DNA from: Occallatibacter riparius
Lineage (GTDB): Bacteria > Acidobacteriota > Terriglobia > Terriglobales > Acidobacteriaceae
Reading direction: 5' to 3'
Length of the DNA: 64,000 nt
NCBI RefSeq assembly: GCF_025264625.1
Contig: NZ_CP093313.1
Span: 5,332,001-5,396,000, forward strand
The position numbers and the translations under genes are program-made. Numbering within the stretch: position 1 is the first letter of the stretch; each line of letters starts with the position of its first letter. The notes beneath the pieces were generated by a model. It searched no databases, was not told the origin of the DNA, and saw nothing but the letters and a program-made list of their open reading frames with translations. Below are positions 16,380 through 26,433 of this stretch, piece by piece.

Positions 16380-19300
16380 TGAGCCACTCCTTCATATGCT
16401 TTGGTTTCGGAGGCCACCGCGGTTTCGGCTTTGCGATGGACCATGTAGTAAAGGATGGGAATGGTCGGCCACGAGAGGAAGGTGGACGCGATTGCTCCCG
16501 CCATCAGCGATACGGCAAGGCCCTGGAAGATGGGGTCGGTAAGGATGACGCTGGCGCCGACTACCACTGCGGCGGCGGTCAGCAACATAGGCCGGAAGCG
16601 GATGGCGCCCGCATCAATCACGGCGTCGGCGAGGGGCGCTCCCTGTGCGCGGCGCAGTTCGATGAAGTCGACGAGGATGATGGAATTGCGCACAATGATT
16701 CCGGCGCCGGCGATGAACCCGATCATCGATGTGGCGGTGAAGAAGGCTCCCATGATCGCGTGTGCCGGCAGAATGCCGATCAGCGTCAACGGAATGGGCG
16801 CCATGATGATCAGCGGCACGACGAAGGAGCGGAACCATCCCACAACGAGCACGTAGATGAGAAGCAGGACGGTCGCGAACGCCAAGCCGAGATCGCGGAA
16901 CACTTCGATGGTGATATGCCATTCGCCATCCCACTTCATGGAGTAGTGATCGGTTGATTCCGGCATATTCGCGTTGTAGCGCGCGAGTGTGTAGCCAGCG
17001 GGAAGCTTGAGCTGGTCGAGGTCTTTGTTCATCTTCAGGATGGCGTAGACCGGGCTCTCTTCCGCGCCGGCTACGTCGCCCGTGACATAGACAACGCGCC
17101 GCAGGTTCTTGTGATAGATGCTGCGCTGGATCGTGTCGTGCTCCACAGTAACAAGCTCGCGGAGCGACACCATCGTTCCATCCGCTGCAGGCAGATGCAT
17201 ATCTTGCAGCGCCTGCTCGGAAGAACGGTCTGCGCGGGTGAGTTGCACAGTAGCGGGGATTGGCTCGCGCGCATTGGGATCGTGGACCAGTCCCACTTCC
17301 ATTCCCGAGGTTGCGAGCGCGAGCGCCTTGGCCACATCTGCCACGGCGATACCGTGTTGCGCAGCCTTTACGCTGTCCACCTGAACAGCGAGCCGTGGCT
17401 GCGGGTCCTCAACATACCAGTCAGTGTCTACAACTCCTGGCGTGTGCTGAAAGATGGACTTGATCTGCTGCGCGACGCGCGTCTGCCCATCGAGATCCGG
17501 ACCGTACACTTCCGCGACCAGGGTTTGAATGACCGGCGGGCCGGGCGGCACCTCGCTCACCTGGATGCGCGCTCCATACTGATTGCCGATGGCAACCAGC
17601 AGCGGGCGAAGCCGGCGGGCAATGGCGTGGCTCTGTTCTTTGCGCTGCCCCGCGGGGACAAAGTTGACCTGGATGTCTGCCTGGTTTGGCATGCGCCGCA
17701 TGTAGTAGTGGCGCACAAGTCCGTTGAAGTTGAAAGGACCGGACGTGCCTGCGTAGAGCTGATAATTCAGCACGTCTGGCAGTTTCGATAGCTCAGTGCC
17801 GAGTGCCTGGGTCACGGCGAGCGTCTGCTCCAGAGGCGTTCCGTCAGGCATGTTGATGACTACCTGAAGTTCGCTCTTGTTGTCAAAGGGCAGCATTTTT
17901 ACGCGGACAGCTCCCCAAGGGACCAGCGCCGCGGAGAGAAGGAGCAAGCCGATCACCGCCACAAAAAACAGCAGGCGGTTACGCGCGGAGGCAATGAGAG
18001 GAGCCATTACCTTGCGGTAGATCCGGGTGCGCCAGTTCTCGTGTTCCGGCTCGAGCAGATGAGCCCCACCAAGGTGCTTTCCTAGCAGGCGCATGGCTGC
18101 CCAGGGCGACACCACGAACGCCACGATCAGTGAAAAGATCATTGCGGCGGAGGAGCCGACCGGAATGGGCCGCATATACGGACCCATGAGGCCGCGAACA
18201 AACGCCATGGGCAGCACTGCCGCGATGACCGCGAAGGTAGCGAGGATAGTGGGATTTCCCACTTCAGCTACGGCCTCGACGGTGATGTCGCTGGGGGACC
18301 GATGCTGATTCTCTTTTAGCCGGAAATGGCGCACGATGTTTTCGACCACGACGATGGCGTCGTCAACCAGAATGCCGATGCTGAAGATGAGAGCGAACAG
18401 CGTGACTCGATTAATGGTGTAGCCGAGGAAGTAGAAGATGGACATGGTCAGCGCGAGCGTGACCGGTATAGCCAGGAGTACCACACCGGACTCGCGCCAT
18501 CCGAGAAACAAGGCGATGAGCAACGTAACGGAGAGGGTGGCCAGAAGAAGATGCTCGAGGAGCTCGTCTGACTTGGCTTTTGCCGTGTCTCCGTAGTTTC
18601 GCGTTGTGGTGACGTTCACGTCGTTGGGAATCTGCACGCCCTTCATTTCATCGATGCGCTTGAGCGCCGCATTGGCGATGTCGGTCGCGTTGGTTCCCTT
18701 GCGCTTGGCAAGCGTGATTGAGACGGCGGGAAACTGCTGCGGCGCTTTCGCTCCGGCAGTCGCGTTGGTCGTCCCAAAGAGCACGTAATTCGCGGGGTCG
18801 GAAGGCCCGTCAATGATCTGATCGGCAACGTCGCGCAGGTAGACCGGGCGGCCGTGATCGACCGCAACTACCACGGACTCGAGATCCTGCCGGCTTGTAA
18901 ACAAATTGCCGGCATCGATGCGGATTTCGCGGTTGTTCTCAGCGAAGCTGCCTGCCTGCAGGCTGGCATTGGCGGCCTGCAGGCGGCCGACGATGGCCAG
19001 AGGAGACTGCCCGTATGCATTGAGCTTCGCGGTATTCAGCATGACGCGCATGGTGCGGGGGAGACCGCCGATGACGTTGCTCTCCGATACGTCTGGAATC
19101 TGCTGCAGGTTGTGCTGAATCTCATCCGCAATCGCGCGCAGTTGGCAGCCGTTGTAGTGTTCGCCCCACAGCGTCAGCGAAAGGATGGGAACGTCGTCTA
19201 TGGATCGCGCCTTGATGATGGGCTGCGTGATGCCGGGCGGTATCTGATCGAAATTCGAGTAGAGCTTGCTGTAGACCTTGATCAGCGCATCTTCCTGCGG

Positions 19301-19630
19301 GGTGCCAACGAGGAAGCGCACGATGACCAGACTCATGCCGGGGCTGGATGTGGAGTAGACGTACTCGACACCAGGGATCTGGTGCACGAGGCGCTCGATG
19401 GGGAGCGTGACCCGCTCTTCCACTTCGGCAGGCGATGCGCCAGGCATAGCGGTGGCGATGTCGAGCATGGGGACCAGGATCTGCGGATCCTCTTCGCGCG
19501 GTATGACGATAACGGAGAGGATTCCGAGTGCGAGCGAGGCCACGACAAAGAGCGGCGTCAGCTTGGAATTGAGGAACGCGTGGGCGAGGCGCCCCGCCAG
19601 GCCCAGGCCTGCAGTGCCGGAGGTCTTCAT
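16376..19630 (-). CDS. RND efflux pump, inner-membrane subunit (AcrB/HAE1 type)
   Basis: The 1084-residue, 12-helix transporter has two homologous halves with the large periplasmic loops at about 60-350 and 580-880. The proton-relay region of helix 4 reads SIGILVDDAIVVVENIVRHF with the Asp-Asp pair typical of drug-exporting (HAE1) pumps; heavy-metal pumps usually differ here. It exchanges protons for substrates and takes them from periplasm or membrane to the outer-membrane channel. It overlaps the adaptor gene by 4 nt upstream and the DUF2892 gene by 4 nt downstream. The substrate cannot be read from the sequence. Confidence 0.93.
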   Translation of the reverse strand: MKTSGTAGLGLAGRLAHAFLNSKLTPLFVVASLALGILSVIVIPREEDPQILVPMLDIATAMPGASPAEVEERVTLPIERLVHQIPGVEYVYSTSSPGMSLVIVRFLVGTPQEDALIKVYSKLYSNFDQIPPGITQPIIKARSIDDVPILSLTLWGEHYNGCQLRAIADEIQHNLQQIPDVSESNVIGGLPRTMRVMLNTAKLNAYGQSPLAIVGRLQAANASLQAGSFAENNREIRIDAGNLFTSRQDLESVVVAVDHGRPVYLRDVADQIIDGPSDPANYVLFGTTNATAGAKAPQQFPAVSITLAKRKGTNATDIANAALKRIDEMKGVQIPNDVNVTTTRNYGDTAKAKSDELLEHLLLATLSVTLLIALFLGWRESGVVLLAIPVTLALTMSIFYFLGYTINRVTLFALIFSIGILVDDAIVVVENIVRHFRLKENQHRSPSDITVEAVAEVGNPTILATFAVIAAVLPMAFVRGLMGPYMRPIPVGSSAAMIFSLIVAFVVSPWAAMRLLGKHLGGAHLLEPEHENWRTRIYRKVMAPLIASARNRLLFFVAVIGLLLLSAALVPWGAVRVKMLPFDNKSELQVVINMPDGTPLEQTLAVTQALGTELSKLPDVLNYQLYAGTSGPFNFNGLVRHYYMRRMPNQADIQVNFVPAGQRKEQSHAIARRLRPLLVAIGNQYGARIQVSEVPPGPPVIQTLVAEVYGPDLDGQTRVAQQIKSIFQHTPGVVDTDWYVEDPQPRLAVQVDSVKAAQHGIAVADVAKALALATSGMEVGLVHDPNAREPIPATVQLTRADRSSEQALQDMHLPAADGTMVSLRELVTVEHDTIQRSIYHKNLRRVVYVTGDVAGAEESPVYAILKMNKDLDQLKLPAGYTLARYNANMPESTDHYSMKWDGEWHITIEVFRDLGLAFATVLLLIYVLVVGWFRSFVVPLIIMAPIPLTLIGILPAHAIMGAFFTATSMIGFIAGAGIIVRNSIILVDFIELRRAQGAPLADAVIDAGAIRFRPMLLTAAAVVVGASVILTDPIFQGLAVSLMAGAIASTFLSWPTIPILYYMVHRKAETAVASETKAYEGVAQ

Positions 19631-20751
19631 GACCGCACCCCTGCGGCCGACTCAATCCGCTTGCCAGCCAAGTCGCGATCGCCGGGCTCGTCGACCAGTT
19701 TGTCGCCGGCGGAAATGCCCGACAGGACCTCCACCAGGTCGCCCTGTTGCGCGCCGAGAGTCACATATCGAAGTTGGGCGATGCCGTTGCTGTCGAGGAT
19801 GTAAGCGCACGAGAGCGAGCCGCGAAGAACGACTGCCGAGCGCGGCACGAAGGTCGCTTGACGGGAGCCCGTTGGAATGGCGGCTGTGGCATACATGCCC
19901 GCGCGAAGTTGAGGCGAAGACGGAAGATCGACTTTGACGAGGAAGCTGTGACTGGCCGGATCAGCCGCGGGAACGATTTCGCTTACGGTGCCTGCAGGGT
20001 CCAGAGACGGTGCGGAGTCTACGGTGACGTTGAGTTTCATGCCGAGCCGCACGGAGGCGATGGCGGACTCGTCGACCGTCGTCTGCAACTCGAGGGGGCC
20101 GGCGCTGTCAATCTGCAGCAGCGGCACGCCCGGGGCGGCCAACGCGCCGGGGTCGGCCATGCGGGCCGTCACTACTCCAGCGAAAGGAGCCGTGATGCGC
20201 GTGTAGCCCAGCATGGCTCGGGCTCCGGTCTCCTGGGCTTTTGCTGCCGTGACCTGCGCGCGCGCGACTTCTACTTGCGCGGAAGAGCCTTCGGCGCGCC
20301 GGGAGATCTCGTCGAGCTCTTGCGGGCTTACGCTCTTCTGCGCCTGAAGCTGTTTGTAGCGCGCCAGCGTGCTTGCAGCTAATTCCGCGTTGGTTTGCGC
20401 AGCGGCCTGCTGATTTTCCGCGGCTTTGATGGACGCTTGCGCCTGGTCCACCGAGGCCTTCAGAGTGGCGTCGTCCAGGACCGCTAGAGTTTGACCGGCG
20501 CGTACCACGTCGCCCTGGCGAACGAGAATCTGCTGGATGCGTCCGACAACTTGCGCGGAGATTGTCGCGCTCTGTCGCGCGTGCAGCGTACCGGTGGAGC
20601 GGACCGTCAAGGCCGTCTGCTGCTGATGGCTTTCCACCACGCGCGCCTGCACCGTCTGAACCGCGACAGGGCGAGAAGGCTCGCTTGAATTGCAGCCGGC
20701 GAGCGTCGCGGCGCCGGCCGCCAATAGAAGGCCTGACCAAAGTAGTTTCAT
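19627..20751 (-). CDS. RND efflux periplasmic adaptor (membrane fusion protein)
   Basis: A 374-residue lipoprotein-type adaptor. The signal LLWSGLLLAAGAATLAGC ends in a lipobox (AGC, acylated Cys20). Then come the barrel-sandwich lipoyl halves (SATISAQVVGRIQQILVRQGDVVRAGQTLAVLDD), a long coiled-coil hairpin (about 90-180, KAAENQQAAAQTNAELAAS), and beta-barrel and C-terminal parts (TRITAPFAGVVTARMADPG, FVPRSAVVLRG). It bridges the RND pump to the outer-membrane factor. The gene overlaps both neighbours by 4 nt. Confidence 0.92.
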   Translation of the reverse strand: MKLLWSGLLLAAGAATLAGCNSSEPSRPVAVQTVQARVVESHQQQTALTVRSTGTLHARQSATISAQVVGRIQQILVRQGDVVRAGQTLAVLDDATLKASVDQAQASIKAAENQQAAAQTNAELAASTLARYKQLQAQKSVSPQELDEISRRAEGSSAQVEVARAQVTAAKAQETGARAMLGYTRITAPFAGVVTARMADPGALAAPGVPLLQIDSAGPLELQTTVDESAIASVRLGMKLNVTVDSAPSLDPAGTVSEIVPAADPASHSFLVKVDLPSSPQLRAGMYATAAIPTGSRQATFVPRSAVVLRGSLSCAYILDSNGIAQLRYVTLGAQQGDLVEVLSGISAGDKLVDEPGDRDLAGKRIESAAGVRS

Positions 20752-22097
20752 TGCAATTCCTCCGCCGCCTCGGGAGTCAGAGTCCCGGTTGCAAAAAGTG
20801 TTCCTGCATACGCCACCGCGTTGCCGTAAACCGCGCGCCAGTAGTTTGCCTGGGCCTGCCGTTCCGCATCTTCGCCGCGGAGTAGATCCGTGATGGTGGC
20901 GAGTCCGGCGTTATACCGGTTGGTGAGGATGCGCAGGCTCTCGGTCGCCTGATCGATGGCTGCTTTCGCGGTATCGAGCGATTGCTTCGCTGTCTGGCGC
21001 TGAATGTGCGCCTGGCTCACCTGAAGGCGTACCTGCTGCTGATAGGAGTTCAACTGCGCGTCGATGCGGGCCTTGGCCGCGGTCTCCCTCGCAAGTTGGG
21101 CGCGTTTGCTGAAGGGCAGGATGTCGATGCTCACCTGAACGCCGGCCACCCAGTTGTTGCCGCCGGAGTCCAGGCCGTGATCGTCTTCCCAATTGCCGTA
21201 GGCATTCACGCGCGGGCCGTACGACATCTTCGCCGCGCTGACGGCCAGTCCCTGCGCCGACTGCGCCTTGCCGAGCGCGGCCAGATCGGGCCGGGTTTTC
21301 GCGGCGGTTTGCAGTTCCTCCTCGAGAGAGTTTTCTGCGAACGCTTTCGCTTCGATTGCCTGCAATTTGGATTGCGGCAATTCGGGGGCGCCCATCGCAA
21401 GCCGCAAGCGCGCCCACGAGAGGTCGAGTTCGCCCTGTGCTGCGATCAGGCCCTGCTTCATTGCGGCCTCGTTCACCTGGGCGGAGATGCGGTCCGACTC
21501 CACCGCCAGCCCCGCTTTCACGCGATCGTCCACTGAACTGAGCAGGGATTGCGCGGTTTCCAGTTCGTGCTGCGCCACGGCAACCTGCCGCTCGGCGTAC
21601 AGCACGTCCTGATAGGACTGGACGACATCGAAGACGATCTTCTGATCGACCGCTTTGGCCGAGGTCTCTGCGCTCGATCGCATCAGGTCGGCACTGTGGA
21701 TCAATTTTTGGGTGCGAAAGGAGTCGAACGCCTGCCAGCCGCCGGAGATCCGCGTGGCGAAATTGCCGATTGGTTCGGGACGATTGAGGGCGTTCAGGTT
21801 GAAGTCGGCCGCGGTGAATCGCTGTTGGCGCAGCTTGGTGCCGAAGACGTAAACGGGATCATTGCCCCGCGACATGTCTTCAGTGAAGTTGACCTGGGGC
21901 AGGAACTGGGTGCGGGCGAGCGACGCGCCTGCTTTGGCTTCCTGCGTTCCGGCGCGGGCCAGATCAGCGTCAGGATTCTGCTTCAGAGCCTGCTGGATCG
22001 CCTGCCGAAGCGTGAGCGGCTCCTGTGCTGCGGCAGTTTCGATCCCTATGAAGATTGCGAGTATGAGCCAGACGACAATCCTGGGAAACCATCTCAT
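20748..22097 (-). CDS. TolC-type outer membrane efflux protein
   Basis: An outer-membrane factor of about 449 residues with a signal peptide (MRWFPRIVVWLILAIFIGIETAAAQ). It starts LTLRQAIQQALKQNPDADLARAGTQEAKAGASLARTQFLPQVNFT, the typical first TolC repeat, and has a second repeat from about 240 (RPDLAALGKAQSAQGLAVSAAKMSYGPRVNAYG). I choose the second ATG (22097) because the first (22121) has no ribosome binding site and would put eight extra basic residues before the signal. This is the first gene of the leftward efflux row. Confidence 0.9.
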   Translation of the reverse strand: MRWFPRIVVWLILAIFIGIETAAAQEPLTLRQAIQQALKQNPDADLARAGTQEAKAGASLARTQFLPQVNFTEDMSRGNDPVYVFGTKLRQQRFTAADFNLNALNRPEPIGNFATRISGGWQAFDSFRTQKLIHSADLMRSSAETSAKAVDQKIVFDVVQSYQDVLYAERQVAVAQHELETAQSLLSSVDDRVKAGLAVESDRISAQVNEAAMKQGLIAAQGELDLSWARLRLAMGAPELPQSKLQAIEAKAFAENSLEEELQTAAKTRPDLAALGKAQSAQGLAVSAAKMSYGPRVNAYGNWEDDHGLDSGGNNWVAGVQVSIDILPFSKRAQLARETAAKARIDAQLNSYQQQVRLQVSQAHIQRQTAKQSLDTAKAAIDQATESLRILTNRYNAGLATITDLLRGEDAERQAQANYWRAVYGNAVAYAGTLFATGTLTPEAAEELQ

Positions 22098-22121
22098 CGT
22101 TCGAGCTTTCCTTTTGAGCAT

Positions 22122-22553
22122 TCATCAGAGGAAAGTCAACGAGAGGCGCATTCATTACATCGGGTGCGAAGCGGATTTGGACGCGTGATGGGAGTTTTGT
22201 TCGGAGACCTTTAGGCGCAGACGGTCATTGCGAATGGCGCGGGGACTGTTTACTCGGATGTAACGTTTTGGCTTCGTTCGCTTTTTGATCGCCCTGTGGA
22301 AATCCAGATTTTGGAATCGCGTATAACTTATTTAATGGCAATCAGTTGATCGACTTTTTCGCCCGAAAAGGCGAATATAGGGAGAAGTAAAAACAGGGGG
22401 AGGGGTAGCTAATTTTCTAGTAACCCTTCCGTTTTTCTTACAGAAGCTGCGCGGCCTGGACAGAGCGCTACGCGAATTGTAGGTTAGCGCGTTCACGGGG
22501 CCGGGTCTGTGATTGCTGTCACTGGTCAGGGCTCGGACGATCAAGAGGTTCGC
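22122..22553. other. Gap of 432 bp between the efflux operon and the STAND-nuclease gene
   Basis: About 65% of this gap is the decayed copy C. The remaining 22122-22260 must contain the promoter of the efflux operon, but no clear -35/-10 pair stands out by eye. Confidence 0.5.
22260..22540 (-). pseudogene. Decayed copy C of the small gene 3' end plus hairpin
   Basis: Read leftward, this copy lines up with the last 90 bases of the gene at 5716 and the sequence after it: TGAACGC, CAGGCC, GCAGC, AAACGG and then the hairpin with GGGTTACTAGAAAATTAGCT identical to copy A. It shares a further 150 bases with copy B only. The frame is short and broken. It ends about 14 bp before the stop codon of the 1258-residue gene at 22554. 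Confidence 0.7.
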
Positions 22554-25500
22554 CTACTCGAATGTCTCGTTCTGCCGCCTCTCCGATTCCAATTCCTCTC
22601 GTCTTAGATCATCTACAAATTTTCTCAGCCTCTCCCGTTCGCCCCGCGCGAACGCCGCAAAAGCAGCGTCGGGGTGATCCTGGAACTCGTCAAGTAGCTG
22701 CAAATTGGCCTGCCATGCGGCACCCCTGGAGCCGACCCAACCCATCGGCTCGAGCTGGCGGATGAATCGTTCCAGAACCTCGGTTTTATCCGGGCATCGC
22801 TCCAATAGTGCGAGAGCGATGTCGTTCCATTGTGGCTTGTTAGCGGGACGGGAAGTATCGAAGGCTTTGATGATTGAAGCTGCGAGCGGATAACGATAAA
22901 CAGGATCCTCATCGCACCACGGAAGCAGTACCCGAGGAGGTACTCGATCAAAGGGCGACCCGACGTGGTCGTAGTGCCCGATGAGCGGCCTGACTGCTCG
23001 CTTCATGGCCGCGTCTGAAGCAAAAAAAGTATTCAGAACTAGGAGAGGCTGCGCTGCCACCAGCGCTCCGAGCATGTGATCTTCCAAAATAAGGCTGAGC
23101 CCGAACCGTGCATGCTTTGCCTTAAGGCGCTCCAGCATCCGTTCGACCACGGGAATACCTTCCCGAGATGACAAACATGCTTCGAACACTTGCTGTAGCT
23201 CATATTCATCGTGATGGCCTCTCGTGTTGAAATCGAACGCGTCTGCAATCAGCCGGCCTGTTGCGAGGAGTTCCGGCGATGGAGTTTCCTTTTTGTTTCG
23301 GATTTGCGGAAGGCGCAGTGATACGATGTCCACCGCAACCCAGAAACCACCGTCCAGGTTCAGGAGCAAGGGAACCAACTGAAGGATCGCGGCATCTTCC
23401 AAATCGCCGTAGTACGCCAGACTGCGAAAGCTATCTACGTGAGCACGCCCATCCAAAAGTGATTGCTTGAGGCGTAGAACTCCCAGCCTGGAGATCACGA
23501 CCCGCGCTTGCAGTCTGGGAAACCACTCAGAGAGTTCCGGCCTTTGCATTGCATCCTGCAGAAACGTTTCGACGAGATCCCGATCGACCTTCTGCAAGTT
23601 GAACAAGTACGATTCGAGGAGTTCGGTAGACCGAATCGTCGGATCAACTCGCATGAACCCCTGGATCAATCTGTCCCACATTCCCCGCCGGTCATCGTCC
23701 CCATCTACAAGCCCCTTCGCAAAGGGACCCAACGTAGTCGTCGCGCTGCATGAGAGCAGTTCCGGCATTACTTCATCGAGGGTTGCCGCTTCGGTAGCAA
23801 CAATCTTTCCAAGCTCAATCAGATTTAGTTCTTGGCGGGCAAACTGGGCCTCGTGATCTCGCCAATCAATATCCTCATAGGCTGCCCGGCCGCGACGAAG
23901 CACTTGTGCACGGACATGTTCGAGAAGGGATTCTGGGGCGATTGCATGTTCGATTGCCAAGATCCTCACCTGCTCATCTTCAGGTAGGGGGTCGTGTCGA
24001 AAGCGCCGGATCCTTCGAATGGCTATCCAGCCCTCCGGCCAAAAGCGCCTTTCGCGGAACTCGCGGCAAACCGCCTCAATTTCGTCGAACATCTCGATGT
24101 CCCACAATCCCTGTAAGTTCTGACTGACGATCGTTCGGATCTTAGAAGAGGTCACAGTATCTCGACCGTCGTGAGTAGCGCAAAGATTGAGCGCCGCCCT
24201 GAACCAATTCAGGAGATCTTCTCGTGTCCTCGGAAAATAACCATAATCGCGGGGACGGCCTCCAAAGTCGAACCGATGAAAAGACGTGAAATGGGATGAC
24301 TTGAGCATCGCATCAAGAGAAGCAAACCCCAGTTCCTGGCGCGTTGGGCTGTTTGACAACAATAGGCCATCGATTACGTGGATTCGTTGCTCTACTGTGG
24401 CATGAGTGCCTGAAAGGTACAGGTGAAAAAGTGATGGGAAGCTGTTGCGGACCTGGTTCGCGTACCTGCCGGGTTCCTCGAACTCAATTAGGTCCAAGAT
24501 CAAGTTCACTGCACGGTCGAAGAACTTGCTCTCGAATGCCAAAGAAACAAGGAGTGTTCGAAATTGTTCCCCTTTCAACTGTGCACCCAGTTCCCGCTGC
24601 CGTTGGACCGCTCGCTCGATAGTATCCAGCACCCCAACGGGATCGACTGGAGCAACGTTCGTGAGCATAGCAATCCCGAGTTCGCTAAGTTCCTCAACGC
24701 GACCCAGTCTTCCATGATCGAAAAGCCACTCGCGGACGATCCGTTGGGCTGCGATGCTTGTGTGAAGGTATCCCAGACGACGAGAAATGGACCTGAGTAA
24801 ACGTGGAGGTGCTGTCGCAAACAGGACTCGCAGGTTCTCCGGAGGTATGTTTTCTAGCGCGAGCGCCGCAAGGCGATTCGCTATGGCGTGAGGCAATACG
24901 GCCCTCCAAACGCCGCGCTCCTGAATGAGGTCTCGCCTTTTCAACTCTGCAACGTCGGCGAAAAGCGAACCCACGTCTTTACCCACAACCGATGCCAGCT
25001 TAGGCAATTCTGAGTCAGTCTTGTCGGAAGTGTCTTCGCCTTGAAATGAAAACGGCAAAGAGCAGGCTTGCGCTGAAACCAAAAGTGAACTGTTCGATTG
25101 CTGCCGCTGCCGGAACAGGCGCTCAAACAACTCGGCATTTCTCAGAGAGGCTACGGATTCTCCACGTTCCACCGTGCTTGCCAAGGCTAGAGCGACCCGG
25201 GCGTTACCGCCGGCGAAAGTGGCAATCGAGTTGGCGTTCACCTGCGAAATTTCGGGGACTCTGCGCAACAACAGCTTTTCAATCAGTTCACTTGAGGAAG
25301 GCTGTAGTTCGAAAACGTCTGTTCCCTCGGGCTGATCGTCCTGCACATCGTATTCAATCGTGAGAAGGTTAACCTTGCTTTGTTCCGACTGGCATATCTC
25401 CGAAAGACGCCTGTGAAGATCTGGTGTACAGTTGTCGATCACCAACACCTGTCGCCGGCTCTGCGCAACCAAGTCTGTAGCCAGCGCTACTGGTTGCGGT

Positions 25501-26330
25501 TCCGGGTTTGCCGAGACGTCGGTGTAAATTGCCGATTCCGGGTTCAAGCTGTTTTCCCCGATCCGATGGTCGAACAGCGCTTGTGCAAGCCGCGTCTTCC
25601 CGGTGCCTGAAAGCCCAACGAGCCGAACCACGCCGTGCTCGCACCGAAGAATATTTCGTAAGAGGTTTATACCCTCGATCGCCGAGACGGTTTGCCCAAT
25701 CAAGTCCGGGCCCTGAATCCGAAGTTCATCGTCGAAAAGATAGGCGGCTTCGACGCCCTCGTTCGAGCCAGCCCAATCCCCGTACGGGCGCCAGCCGGAG
25801 AGTACACGGCCGAGCCGCTCTCGCGTCCATGCGACCATACCAGGATGTTCCCGCACCCAAGTCGCAATCCGCGTCCCATCGTAGAAGTCGATTTTTAGGT
25901 CGCTTGCGTTCGGGAGGTCCGCGATAGCATCCCGCATCGCGTTCTTTCGGTCGTCCAAAGCTGAGTCGGACACCGATGCTTTAGAGCTAACAATGATGTA
26001 TGCACCAGAAAGGTCGGCCAACTTGCGGATCGCAGCTCTCAGGGAGCCATCCGGTCGCATTTCGGACAGGATTCTGCTTCGCGGCATGTCCTCCGCTTTA
26101 ACCTGATAGCCGACGTTAGAGCTAATAAACGCGCTGGTCGGAGGGACGCCAGCCGTCGTGGCCACTCGGACGTCAATGCCACCGTCTGGAGCGTTTTGAT
26201 TTCCTCCCCAGGTCACAGCAAGCGTAGAAAGACAGTTCTGTCGCAACTCGGCCTCGCACAAGCGGCCGATCAACTCCCGGAGGTCTTCATCTGAGAGATG
26301 TGAGATTTCTTCCCCAGTGATGTCGAACAT
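22554..26330 (-). CDS. PD-(D/E)XK nuclease-STAND NTPase, candidate defence protein
   Basis: A 1258-residue protein. Residues 1-180 look like a restriction-endonuclease fold: Glu26/Glu28 in an early helix, then NAPDGGIDVRV (Asp49, Asp53) and GYQVKAEDM (Gln76-Val-Lys78), the D...(Q/E)xK core of PD-(D/E)XK enzymes. A P-loop NTPase follows with Walker A GLSGTGKT (239-246) and Walker B RRQVLVIDN (292-300). From about 450 on there is only a long helical region (HEAT/TPR-like), as in STAND sensors. The layout matches antiviral STAND (Avs-like) proteins: sensor binds a phage product, NTPase oligomerises, nuclease cuts DNA. That role is inferred. It is a lone gene flanked by repeat copy C. Confidence 0.8.
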   Translation of the reverse strand: MFDITGEEISHLSDEDLRELIGRLCEAELRQNCLSTLAVTWGGNQNAPDGGIDVRVATTAGVPPTSAFISSNVGYQVKAEDMPRSRILSEMRPDGSLRAAIRKLADLSGAYIIVSSKASVSDSALDDRKNAMRDAIADLPNASDLKIDFYDGTRIATWVREHPGMVAWTRERLGRVLSGWRPYGDWAGSNEGVEAAYLFDDELRIQGPDLIGQTVSAIEGINLLRNILRCEHGVVRLVGLSGTGKTRLAQALFDHRIGENSLNPESAIYTDVSANPEPQPVALATDLVAQSRRQVLVIDNCTPDLHRRLSEICQSEQSKVNLLTIEYDVQDDQPEGTDVFELQPSSSELIEKLLLRRVPEISQVNANSIATFAGGNARVALALASTVERGESVASLRNAELFERLFRQRQQSNSSLLVSAQACSLPFSFQGEDTSDKTDSELPKLASVVGKDVGSLFADVAELKRRDLIQERGVWRAVLPHAIANRLAALALENIPPENLRVLFATAPPRLLRSISRRLGYLHTSIAAQRIVREWLFDHGRLGRVEELSELGIAMLTNVAPVDPVGVLDTIERAVQRQRELGAQLKGEQFRTLLVSLAFESKFFDRAVNLILDLIEFEEPGRYANQVRNSFPSLFHLYLSGTHATVEQRIHVIDGLLLSNSPTRQELGFASLDAMLKSSHFTSFHRFDFGGRPRDYGYFPRTREDLLNWFRAALNLCATHDGRDTVTSSKIRTIVSQNLQGLWDIEMFDEIEAVCREFRERRFWPEGWIAIRRIRRFRHDPLPEDEQVRILAIEHAIAPESLLEHVRAQVLRRGRAAYEDIDWRDHEAQFARQELNLIELGKIVATEAATLDEVMPELLSCSATTTLGPFAKGLVDGDDDRRGMWDRLIQGFMRVDPTIRSTELLESYLFNLQKVDRDLVETFLQDAMQRPELSEWFPRLQARVVISRLGVLRLKQSLLDGRAHVDSFRSLAYYGDLEDAAILQLVPLLLNLDGGFWVAVDIVSLRLPQIRNKKETPSPELLATGRLIADAFDFNTRGHHDEYELQQVFEACLSSREGIPVVERMLERLKAKHARFGLSLILEDHMLGALVAAQPLLVLNTFFASDAAMKRAVRPLIGHYDHVGSPFDRVPPRVLLPWCDEDPVYRYPLAASIIKAFDTSRPANKPQWNDIALALLERCPDKTEVLERFIRQLEPMGWVGSRGAAWQANLQLLDEFQDHPDAAFAAFARGERERLRKFVDDLRREELESERRQNETFE

Positions 26331-26433
26331 AGGTATCCGCCAACATGATAACTAGCTGGGAGCGGATTTTCTTGCCATGCTCCAAACAGCTAGTCCACTA
26401 TGTTTTCGCCGCGGATACACCTATCTAACTGCT

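Noticed and set aside
22332..22544. Leftward frame of 70 codons in the decayed copy C
   Set aside because: It is part of the relic: the frame does not match the frame of the intact gene at 5716 and has no start site.
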